From a virus, in the IMG/VR virus record IMGVR_UViG_3300047546_000629, positions 1 through 32,972 of that record: a stretch of DNA of 32,972 nucleotides. One strand, 5' to 3'. Under the pieces are notes generated by a model. That model had not been told where the DNA came from. It made no database searches and saw only the letters and a list, made by a program, of their open reading frames with translations. Of the stretch, positions 8,205 to 15,127 are shown in pieces; the first letter of the stretch is position 1, and each line of letters starts with the position of its first letter. The position numbers and the translations under genes were made by a program.

Positions 8205-9760
8205 TACGCGCTCACCTCAACCAGCAAGCACCACTCAAGGTTGGTTGCTGCTGCATTGCTGGAGACCACCAATTCAATGCGCTTGGAGACGTTGCGAGCA
8301 TCAATCTCCACGAACGAGTTGTTCGTAAACAACGATTGCGTTTGAGTAGTGCCAGCTGAATAAGTGCCAAGCGCTGACTGAGTTGTGCCGTCAACGGCAA
8401 CCTGCACGCTACATGTGCCAGCACTTGTCTTGAGAGCAATACCGTAAATGCGGTAGATCACACCATAGATACGAGCAGCGTAGTAGCTCTGGTTTGCCAG
8501 CGCCCCAGACTGATAGCCAAAGATGGCATCACGCAGGGTAATGCTCGGCAGCTGCGCAGATGGCATCTTGCCAGTCGAGTCGAGCGATGCAACGCCGTTT
8601 GCAACACCGCGAGATGTCAGCGGGATAAGGCCAGATAGGTCAACAGTTCCATACTCCAAAGCCGTGCCAGTGCCGTTGACTTTCAAGACACGACCAGCTT
8701 GCGTGGTCGTGAAGTTGGGAACGATGGCGTCTGGGTTTGCAGCGAACCATTGGGTTCCGTCGTAGAACTTCAGAATAGCCGTTGTGCCAGATGCTCCGCT
8801 GGTGTCAATCCACAACTTCTTGTAGGTTGGATTCGCGGGAGCAGAAGACCCAAGGAACACTTGACCGCCGTCTGCAATGAAATTGGCCAAGCCGACAACC
8901 TTGTTTTGCGTGATCTCATCGTTGGCGACAAGAATCTTCGACCACAAAATCTTTCCAGCATTGTTGGTGTATTCGTCCTCAAGCATGAGGCCGCCAACGC
9001 TTTTGAGCTGGGTGTTCTCAACAGTCATAATCGTGATCTTGTCGTTCACGTTCATGGACAAGTTGAAGATCACCTGACCAGTGACTGTCGAGGTGGTGTA
9101 GTCATAGAGTGCGCCTTCGCGCTGCACCAAGCCGTTGCGGAAAACAAGCAGCTTTTCTTCAGCAGTATGAGAAAACGGGAACACCGACTGGTTCGATGTT
9201 GCCGATTGATCGCTGCGTCGGAAGTTGGCAACCGTTGTAGTGCGAAGACTGTAGATGGTGATCTTCTCGTTAGCAGTTGCTGCCGAGGCAAGAGTCACGG
9301 TGTTAGTTGACGGACTGGTCGTATAAGCCGTAGTTGCCTGCAAAGCGCCGCCACGGTAAACAACAACAGTGTCCGTGCTTGCATCGAAGTTGTATGTGAA
9401 GGCAGTTTGGCCAGCAGTTGCAACGTAATCAATGCGGTTGTAGAAGAACGGGCCAATCAGCTGGCCGACGTTTTGCCCACCTGGGCCACGCAGTGCGTTA
9501 ATGTCTGCGAGCGTTTGCCACCCCTCTTCAGCTTTCTCGTAGTTACCCACGCGAACCTGCAAGCCAGCAGAGTTGTCAACGCGGAACTCAATCGGCCCGT
9601 CCCAAACCCCGCTGGAATCAAAGAGTTGCGATAGGAGTTCAGCGATGGTTTTGTCGCCAAGCTCCGCTGTGTTTAAGTAGCGAATGACACTTTCAAACTC
9701 GTCATTGATACGAGAGTTGGTCGTGTAATTCGACGGATTCATTTGGCGAAGTCTTGCCAT
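8204..9760 (-). CDS. Second tail fibre/spike-like protein (518 aa)
   Basis: ATG at 9760 behind an AGGAA site. The N-terminal 95 residues match the N-terminus of the long fibre at 20039-23584: TI-x-ELL-x-Q-x-F-D (38-48), LQ-x-R-x-G-x-Y (67-74) and GW (80-81), with the same spacing from Y to GW. This is probably a shared virion-attachment domain. Next, at about 112-185, comes one copy of the YVATAGQTAF beta module that is repeated in the long fibre, then a related second module (about 186-255). The middle and C-terminus are Thr/Ser/Gly/Asn-rich beta-type sequence, probably the receptor-binding end. There is no Ala/Ser stalk, so this would be a shorter, spike-like fibre. It follows the tail-hub gene by 2 bases. 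Confidence 0.8.
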   Translation of the reverse strand: MARLRQMNPSNYTTNSRINDEFESVIRYLNTAELGDKTIAELLSQLFDSSGVWDGPIEFRVDNSAGLQVRVGNYEKAEEGWQTLADINALRGPGGQNVGQLIGPFFYNRIDYVATAGQTAFTYNFDASTDTVVVYRGGALQATTAYTTSPSTNTVTLASAATANEKITIYSLRTTTVANFRRSDQSATSNQSVFPFSHTAEEKLLVFRNGLVQREGALYDYTTSTVTGQVIFNLSMNVNDKITIMTVENTQLKSVGGLMLEDEYTNNAGKILWSKILVANDEITQNKVVGLANFIADGGQVFLGSSAPANPTYKKLWIDTSGASGTTAILKFYDGTQWFAANPDAIVPNFTTTQAGRVLKVNGTGTALEYGTVDLSGLIPLTSRGVANGVASLDSTGKMPSAQLPSITLRDAIFGYQSGALANQSYYAARIYGVIYRIYGIALKTSAGTCSVQVAVDGTTQSALGTYSAGTTQTQSLFTNNSFVEIDARNVSKRIELVVSSNAAATNLEWCLLVEVSA

Positions 9761-9762
9761 GA

Positions 9763-11253
9763 TTAGGTTCCTTTCCTCACTTGCACTGCAAAACCAATAA
9801 TTTTGAGAAGGCCAACTCCGTTGGTTTTGAAACGGAACTGCACCCCGCGATAGATGTGTTCAAACTTCCTGTCGTATTGAGCTACCAGTGGCACATCAGA
9901 GAAAGTGCCATCTGTTACTTCAGGTTCGATGTCAAACGTCATGTCGGAAAGCGCTCTGCCCTCCTCATCAAAAGCCTCAACAGTGATCGTTCCCTTGCCT
10001 GTAGCCTGCAAGATGAAAGAGACGCTTTGCTTTTGCTCTGTCATTTGACCTTGCCAAAGGATTGGCGTTACCACCACCATCTCTGGAGCAAGTTCCAATT
10101 CGTCTTCAATGTTCCGCTGCGTGTAGAGTCCGCCAGGAGTGCCAAGCACTGTGACGCCTCCCAACGAAGCCCCGCATCTACTGTTGAGGAAGTTGCCAAC
10201 AGAAAACTTGGACGGCTCATCTTGAACTGGAGACACGGTCATCGTCAGTCTCGTGGTCACATAGTCTGTCTGCGGGAAATACAAGTTGTATTGCCCGTTG
10301 TCCACGTCATAGAACGCGCTGATCTCTTCTGGGTTCGGACAGTTCTTGACGAGACTGCGATACAGCAAATCGATCTTCGATGAAAGCGGCACGTTGATGA
10401 TCTGGAGGCCGTTGCTGCTACGGCGCAACGAGTAGATACCGTTACGAGCAGCAAAGATTGTGTCTTGCCCAGCGCGAGTAATCGCATTGTGCGATACCAC
10501 ACCGACCTCGACGTGCGATTTGTCGTCAAGCGTCCAGCGCGTGTAGTCAGCGTCAAGCGAATAGACCCATGCGCGGTCATTTGTGAACACAACAAACTTG
10601 AAGTTCTCAAACGTGGCCAGACCTTTGATCTGGTCAGCAGTTCCGATGTAGTTCTTCAGATCGATGTAAACAGCTTTCGTCACCTCGGTTGACGTTGTGC
10701 TTTCGTCTTCTGGCCAAATGTTGAAGTTGTCCACACGGGAGAACAGCACTTGAGTTTCGCGGCCAGGGATACCAGCAACGGCTAGGCGTCGGTTCGTAGT
10801 GACTGCGTATGCTGGTTTGGGCGCATTCACGGTGTCGATTGCGTCCCATGCGTAACCATCAAACGCATACATGTTGTAGCCAGCTGTCGCCACGACAGTC
10901 TTCAAGTTGAACTGAGTTGAAGTGATGACGGCGTTACGGGGGTAAACGTCTTGCACGTTGATGTTGGTGTCGCTGCACAACGATGTGCCACCCTCATCTC
11001 GGCGCGCAAACACGGTTTTGTTTCTGCCAAAGAACGTGACGTGGCTCACGACGCCTTCAGATATTTCTCGGCGTTCTGCTGATGGATCACGATTGATGAC
11101 TCCACGCCAATCGCAGAAACCATTCTTCACGCTCACAAGGTGCAAGTTGTCGCCAGTGTCCATCGCCGCAGGGTCGCGTGATGAATCAATCCCCTGGAAA
11201 TGCTGGTAGGGGAAGATTTTGGCGTTGATGCCCTTGGGGCTATAAATACTCAT
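9763..11253 (-). CDS. Tail hub/nozzle protein, P22 gp10-like
   Basis: 496 aa, start overlapping the previous stop by 4 bases (ATGA). The sequence is beta-rich with a string of blade-like segments: an early FQGIDSSRDPAAMD, then VVATAGYNMYAFDGYAWDAI, RRLAVAGIPGRETQVLFSR, FVVFTNDRAWVYSLD and IFAARNGIYSLRRSSNG. They fit the beta-propeller of podovirus tail hub or nozzle proteins (P22 gp10 / T7 tubular B type). Position just after the gp4-like adaptor supports this. It would form the hexameric tail tube below the portal and adaptor. No catalytic motif is seen. Confidence 0.75.
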   Translation of the reverse strand: MSIYSPKGINAKIFPYQHFQGIDSSRDPAAMDTGDNLHLVSVKNGFCDWRGVINRDPSAERREISEGVVSHVTFFGRNKTVFARRDEGGTSLCSDTNINVQDVYPRNAVITSTQFNLKTVVATAGYNMYAFDGYAWDAIDTVNAPKPAYAVTTNRRLAVAGIPGRETQVLFSRVDNFNIWPEDESTTSTEVTKAVYIDLKNYIGTADQIKGLATFENFKFVVFTNDRAWVYSLDADYTRWTLDDKSHVEVGVVSHNAITRAGQDTIFAARNGIYSLRRSSNGLQIINVPLSSKIDLLYRSLVKNCPNPEEISAFYDVDNGQYNLYFPQTDYVTTRLTMTVSPVQDEPSKFSVGNFLNSRCGASLGGVTVLGTPGGLYTQRNIEDELELAPEMVVVTPILWQGQMTEQKQSVSFILQATGKGTITVEAFDEEGRALSDMTFDIEPEVTDGTFSDVPLVAQYDRKFEHIYRGVQFRFKTNGVGLLKIIGFAVQVRKGT

Positions 11254-11726
11254 TCGATGCCACTCCTGTATCGTGCAGCCACGACGGCAGCGGCGCGGCG
11301 CTCTGTGCGAGCGTCGTAATCGTTCTCGCCATCAAACTTGTTGATGATTGGGCGTGCGTTGCCAAACTGACGGTCATACAAGGTGGTGTTCATAATCTTG
11401 TAGTAGTTCGGCCCGTATGTCTTGGCCTTCTCGCTGGACTGTTGAATCGCATACTTGAACATCAAGCCAGTCACCATCAACAGATCAGGAATGGGACGAG
11501 TCTCTTCCTGGTGCGTGTAGTAATCGATTTGATCGCCCGTAAACAGAGGATGCGTGCGAACCTCTTCGACCACTTCGTTTGCGAAATCGATGAACATCGA
11601 GTAGGTAGCACCATCAATCGTGCCAGGGTTGAAATCACCATAACGGCGTAAGGCTCGCGTCATCAACGACTGAAGCGAGCCGTATGGGGTCTCTTTGTTC
11701 GGTGTTAGCCCGCTTCGTTCGGCCAT
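11250..11726 (-). CDS. Head-tail adaptor, P22 gp4-like
   Basis: 158 aa, ATG one base after the preceding stop, and overlapping the tail-hub start by 4 bases. It is helical, with SLQSLMTRALRRYGDF near the start, then FIDFANEVVEEVRTHPLF and LMVTGLMFKYAIQQSSEKA. Length and position (between a capsid-linked gene and the tail hub) fit the adaptor or neck proteins that bind the portal bottom. Assignment rests on size, helical content and gene order rather than a fixed motif. Confidence 0.65.
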   Translation of the reverse strand: MAERSGLTPNKETPYGSLQSLMTRALRRYGDFNPGTIDGATYSMFIDFANEVVEEVRTHPLFTGDQIDYYTHQEETRPIPDLLMVTGLMFKYAIQQSSEKAKTYGPNYYKIMNTTLYDRQFGNARPIINKFDGENDYDARTERRAAAVVAARYRSGIE

Positions 11727-11727
11727 A

Positions 11728-12009
11728 TCAAGCCTCCACTACTTTTCCGCTGATGATTAGATCGTGCGCTTTGAAACGATCAACCAAGTGAGACGGAACC
11801 TCAAACGTCACAATGCCATTGTTCGGATCGCGTGCGCCGTCAACATACTCGCCAGCCACAAGGACTTGGAACGAATACGGCTGAGATTCAACAGTTTTGA
11901 ACGTGGCATCTTTCTTAGATGCTCGCTTCTTCTCTGCTGGCTTTGCCTCTTCAACAACGGCAGGTTCTTGCACCTGCTCCACGGATTCAACTTTGGTCTC
12001 TTCTGACAT
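11728..12009 (-). CDS. Small capsid-associated protein of unknown role (93 aa)
   Basis: ATG at 12009. Residues 1-30 are acidic and Glu/Val/Pro-rich and look disordered, followed by a short Lys/Arg/Ser run, then a compact domain from about residue 38 to the end (SYSFQVLVAGEYV-like strands, ending ISGKVVEA). It is the first gene after the capsid terminator and before the neck adaptor. A head-completion or decoration role is possible; nothing in the sequence proves it. Confidence 0.6.
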   Translation of the reverse strand: MSEETKVESVEQVQEPAVVEEAKPAEKKRASKKDATFKTVESQPYSFQVLVAGEYVDGARDPNNGIVTFEVPSHLVDRFKAHDLIISGKVVEA

Positions 12010-12027
12010 ATCGGTTCCTTAATAAGT

Positions 12028-12064
12028 AAAAGGGGCCAACCTGGCTGATGGCCTGGTTGACCCC
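12028..12064 (-). terminator. Rho-independent terminator after the capsid gene
   Basis: In the minus-strand transcript, GGGGTCAACCAGGC (12064 to 12051) pairs with GCCAGGTTGGCCCC (12045 to 12032) around a 5-base loop, with one A-A mismatch and one G-U pair. UUUU follows at 12031-12028. It lies 19 bases past the capsid stop codon. Confidence 0.85.
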
Positions 12065-12082
12065 CGAATGACCACCTATCGA

Positions 12083-13270
12083 TTACTCGACAAGTGCCCA
12101 GTTCTTGATGATGCTATGCACCTTGCTCTGAGTCATTTCCAAACCACACTCGGTGATGTAGTAATGAACTGAGCCGTCCACATCGGGAGCCTGCACGTCA
12201 CGCTTCAGATTGGTATCGCGACCTTTCATGTAGCGGTAGTTCAGGTAAGGCAGGTCGAGAATAATCATCGAACTCTCCATACCAGCGATCTGACGGAACA
12301 TCGGATGCAGATGCACCAACAGGTCACCAGCGAAGGTGGAGTAGCGAGTCATGCTCACGCCATAAGAACCTTGAACAGCGGTGGGCTGCCAGCGGTTCTT
12401 GCCAATCTGCTGGAGGTGCGCAATCACTTTTGCACCGCAGAAGGCAACCTTCTCTTTCGAGCCATACGCGAACAGAGTTTCGATCAGGGTGCGATCAAAC
12501 TCTTTCTCGGTGAACTTGCCAGCGGTTGCGCCAGCAGTCGAGGCATCGATAGTGGTAGCGGCAGAGATTTGCGACAACAGACCGCCAGTGTAGCGAGTTG
12601 GTTGTGCAGTGTTGCCGTTGACTTCAGCACGCTTGCCGAAGAACATCGAACGCTCAATGTCGCTCATGTGGAGCTTGAGAGCCTTGGTCAGCATCTCTTG
12701 CTCTTTAGAGCCAGTGCGCAGATAGGTGTTCTTCAAGGTGTTGGTGATGCTCACGCTGGTCTTGAAGATTTGCGTGTAGTTGTAATCCATAGTGGGATCA
12801 AACGACACGGCAGCGGGAGCGCCAGAACCCTCTTGTGCAGCGAAGCCAGCAACAGCGAGCGTGTCGCCTGCAACCATTGCAACACCAGAGCCGCCAATAC
12901 CGCGAGTAACGGTAATGGTGTTCGTGCCAGTGTTGACAGCAGAAGCAGTCATCAGTTCGCCAGTGCGGACGTTGACAAGGGTAGTGCCAGCCACGATGAA
13001 CGGCAATACGCCAGCGGTCGCGGAAGTCACAACGATGCTGGTATCAGACGTGGTCTGAGTAGCGTTCGTTTTGACGTAGCGGTCAGGCATCTCGTCGCGG
13101 AAGTGGTTGAACTTGGGGTCATCAGTCTCGCTGGAGCCAGCCATCGAGAGCAATGCGTTCAGGGGTGCGGTTCCGTTCGGCTCAAGGAGCGTGAACAGTT
13201 CGCGATAGTTGGTCGGGCGGAAGTCAGTGGTGAACTCGCCCGAACCACGAAGACCAGTAATAGCGGCCAT
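12083..13270 (-). CDS. Major capsid protein, SU10/DUF5309-like
   Basis: The start is the ATG at 13270, behind GGAGAAAATC; a TTG four codons earlier is unlikely. The protein is 395 aa. The N-terminal TGLRGSGEFTTDFRPTNYRELF, split here by its family features of an early Gly-rich arm and aromatic turn, is followed by a beta domain rich in Thr/Val/Gly (about 65-150), then a helical and beta core with FKTSVSITNTLK, KALKLHMSDIERSMFFGKR and a C-terminal YYITECGLEMTQSKVHSII. This order is that of the DUF5309/SU10-type major head proteins, which adopt the HK97 fold. It follows the scaffold gene and is enclosed by terminators on both sides, which would allow separate and strong expression. Confidence 0.88.
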   Translation of the reverse strand: MAAITGLRGSGEFTTDFRPTNYRELFTLLEPNGTAPLNALLSMAGSSETDDPKFNHFRDEMPDRYVKTNATQTTSDTSIVVTSATAGVLPFIVAGTTLVNVRTGELMTASAVNTGTNTITVTRGIGGSGVAMVAGDTLAVAGFAAQEGSGAPAAVSFDPTMDYNYTQIFKTSVSITNTLKNTYLRTGSKEQEMLTKALKLHMSDIERSMFFGKRAEVNGNTAQPTRYTGGLLSQISAATTIDASTAGATAGKFTEKEFDRTLIETLFAYGSKEKVAFCGAKVIAHLQQIGKNRWQPTAVQGSYGVSMTRYSTFAGDLLVHLHPMFRQIAGMESSMIILDLPYLNYRYMKGRDTNLKRDVQAPDVDGSVHYYITECGLEMTQSKVHSIIKNWALVE

Positions 13271-13459
13271 GATTTTCTCCAAAAAAAGTTCGGTTCAAAA
13301 AAAAGTTCTTTTGCCCTGTGAGCAAACTGGCTCGTGGACGTTTAGGCGACTTCCCTGGCGATGCTATGTAAGCGCGACATGCGGGCTTGCATGGCCTGTC
13401 TTGTTGCCATGACCCAAATTCTGTAGTTGTCTTGCGTTCATTTCGTCCTTCAAGACAGC
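13271..13459 (-). promoter_or_regulatory. Capsid gene leader with T-rich direct repeats
   Basis: Non-coding stretch between the scaffold terminator and the capsid start. Next to the ribosome binding site the transcript has two direct copies of GAACUUUUUUU (13291-13281 and 13308-13298), 17 bases apart. U-rich leaders can bind ribosomal protein S1 and raise translation. A promoter is expected here because a terminator precedes it, but I see no convincing -35/-10 pair. Two very short frames (22-25 codons) are present; I do not call them genes. Confidence 0.45.
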
Positions 13460-13487
13460 AAAAAAAGCCCACCTTGCGGGTGGGCTT
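13460..13487 (-). terminator. Rho-independent terminator between scaffold and capsid genes
   Basis: In the minus strand, AAGCCCACC (13487-13479) pairs with GGTGGGCTT (13473-13465) around a 5-base loop, and the U-run continues to 13460. The stem is perfect and the T-tract long. It lies 31 bases after the scaffold stop, so most transcripts from the portal-scaffold operon would end before the capsid gene. Confidence 0.9.
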
Positions 13488-13518
13488 CAAGCTCCAAAGG
13501 AGACAGGCTGCTGCAAAT

Positions 13519-14628
13519 TTATGCGGAGCGGAACTTGTTCTGCATGGCGTTGTTAATCATCCCGTCCATGAACGCCTGATCTGGATTCACGCCAGGAGGA
13601 GTTCCGCCAGCGGAAGGAGACCCTTCCACGGAACCAGTCACGGCTGAGCGACGTTGCGCGATAGAGCGAAGGCGATCCATTTCTGGACTGTTCATGTTGT
13701 TCTTGAAGTCGGTCGCCACCATCATCGTCAGCTGAGGATCGATGAAATCCTCAATGGTGTAACCACGCTGCATGGCGAACTGCATGAAGTCGTTTTCTGC
13801 CTCATCGGGCAAGCCAAGCTGGCGCTGAGCCGTTTGCAAATTGTTGCCAATCTGCTGCTTGATGGCGCTGACTTGACCAGCCTGCGCCTGACTGGCCATA
13901 GCCGAGGAGGCGTCAACCACCCCGCCAGTAGCCTGAAGCAGCTTGTTAATCATTTGGTTCTGCTGGGCGATCATGTTCTTCATCGCCTGGATTTCTCCAG
14001 CTGCCTGCTTGTATCCAGGCGGCAAGCTGACCTGATTGTCTTTCTCCCACTGAGCCATCTCGCCATCAATGTTGCCGCCGAGCTTGGCTCCTTGCGGCTG
14101 GCTTTGGTTGCCCATCGTCGGGTTTTTGGCATACGCCTTGGCCGCCACCTCAAGGAACTGCGCAACGTCTTTGGCGTTGACCTTGTCGTTGCCAGCTTCT
14201 TTTGCGTCAGCAATGATCTTGTTCACAAAGTCCAGCACTGGCTTCATGGGCGCTACTTCGGTTTGATGCTGGTAGTTCAGCTTGGAGTAGCGGTCAAAGG
14301 TTGATCTGATTTGCTGGGGCGTGAGGTCGCGCATTTCGCCATCAAATTCAACCTGGAACGTGACGGCCGACTGGCCATCAGCCACACCCTCGTCGCGAGG
14401 AGCCAGGGCGGCGGACGCCTTTTCAGCGTCAGTCGGGACAATCTTGTCGGGAGCCACTTTCGCGGCCTGCTGATTGCCTTGTGGTGCTGCGCCTTGCGGT
14501 GCGGGGGCTGCCCCTTGCTGGGCCGCTCCACCTAGTTTGTCGGCAACAGCTTGCTGAACCTTGTCAGCAATCTGCTGTTTGGCATCACCCAGTTTTTGGG
14601 CGGCCAGTTGGTTAATCATGTCATCCAT
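13519..14628 (-). CDS. Capsid assembly scaffold protein
   Basis: 369 aa, ATG at 14628, with the AAGGAG site lying inside the last codons of the gene before it. The protein is rich in Gln, Ala, Asn and Met, mostly helical. The N-terminus (about 1-75) is Gln/Ala/Pro-rich and probably disordered; helical segments follow at about 105-180 and 200-310. The C-terminal quarter has a helix, a Gly/Pro/Ser-rich linker and a short terminal helix (about 350-369), the usual capsid-binding part of scaffolds. Its place directly before the major capsid gene supports the call. No protease motif is seen. Confidence 0.8.
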   Translation of the reverse strand: MDDMINQLAAQKLGDAKQQIADKVQQAVADKLGGAAQQGAAPAPQGAAPQGNQQAAKVAPDKIVPTDAEKASAALAPRDEGVADGQSAVTFQVEFDGEMRDLTPQQIRSTFDRYSKLNYQHQTEVAPMKPVLDFVNKIIADAKEAGNDKVNAKDVAQFLEVAAKAYAKNPTMGNQSQPQGAKLGGNIDGEMAQWEKDNQVSLPPGYKQAAGEIQAMKNMIAQQNQMINKLLQATGGVVDASSAMASQAQAGQVSAIKQQIGNNLQTAQRQLGLPDEAENDFMQFAMQRGYTIEDFIDPQLTMMVATDFKNNMNSPEMDRLRSIAQRRSAVTGSVEGSPSAGGTPPGVNPDQAFMDGMINNAMQNKFRSA

Positions 14629-14631
14629 ACG

Positions 14632-14943
14632 TTACTCCTTTTCAGCCGTAGCGGAAGTTTGGGGGGCGGCATTTCTGACGCTCTCCATTGCCCTCTCCAT
14701 AGTCAACTCAGACTCAAGTCGGGCAATTAGGTTGGCAGGCAGTTCTACAGTTCGTCGCGCTGCCCACATCGCGCCACGCTGGAATTCGACCTCATACTGG
14801 TCGATCTTTCTTTTCTCTGCCAGCGAGAACGCTGCCAGAACAATTTCGTTTTTCATCACCTCGGCCATGTGTTGCCAGCCTGGGTGATTGGCAAGTTCCT
14901 TCAGCTGTTTAAGGCGCTCGGCCTTTTGAGCTAAGTTTTCCAT
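14632..14943 (-). CDS. Small helical protein of unknown function (103 aa)
   Basis: The ATG at 14943 shares bases with the stop of the holin-like gene (TGATG), so translation is probably coupled; a TTG one codon earlier is a less likely start. The protein is charged and helical, with a likely coiled coil at about residues 1-25 and again at 65-90 and no membrane segment. Its C-terminus is Ala/Thr/Glu-rich. It is 3 bases before the scaffold gene, whose ribosome binding site overlaps its last codons. A head-assembly partner or lysis partner are both possible; I recognise no family. Confidence 0.65.
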   Translation of the reverse strand: MENLAQKAERLKQLKELANHPGWQHMAEVMKNEIVLAAFSLAEKRKIDQYEVEFQRGAMWAARRTVELPANLIARLESELTMERAMESVRNAAPQTSATAEKE

Positions 14944-15125
14944 CAATGCACCTTCATGGCTACCGCCAAAAGCGTTGCAATGATGAATGCTGCCGTGCCT
15001 ATCAAAATCTGCTCAAGCCTTTTCAAGCGAGCGCAAATCATGTCGTATCGCAACGCACAGAGTTCCTCGTGACTGCTCAGCCTGCTGTCAACGTGTTTAG
15101 CTTCAATCTCATCCTTCGCGGCCAT
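14943..15125 (-). CDS. Holin-like small membrane protein (60 aa)
   Basis: I place the start at the ATG at 15125, two bases after the radical SAM stop and with GGAG eight bases upstream; a longer 80-aa reading from 15185 overlaps the radical SAM gene by 58 bases. The protein has an N-terminal charged helix (SRLSSHEELCALRYDMICARLKRLE is its core, residues about 15-38, given here in part only as a landmark: starts SRLSSHEE) and one hydrophobic C-terminal helix at about 40-57 (ILIGTAAFIIATLLAVAM), ending in a short KVH tail. A coiled coil plus a single membrane helix fits small holins or pinholins, but a virion membrane role cannot be excluded. No endolysin is adjacent. Confidence 0.6.
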   Translation of the reverse strand: MAAKDEIEAKHVDSRLSSHEELCALRYDMICARLKRLEQILIGTAAFIIATLLAVAMKVH

Positions 15126-15127
15126 TC

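Noticed and set aside
12305-13321. 338-codon open frame on the plus strand
   Set aside because: Antisense to the major capsid gene, which has family features and a strong ribosome site.
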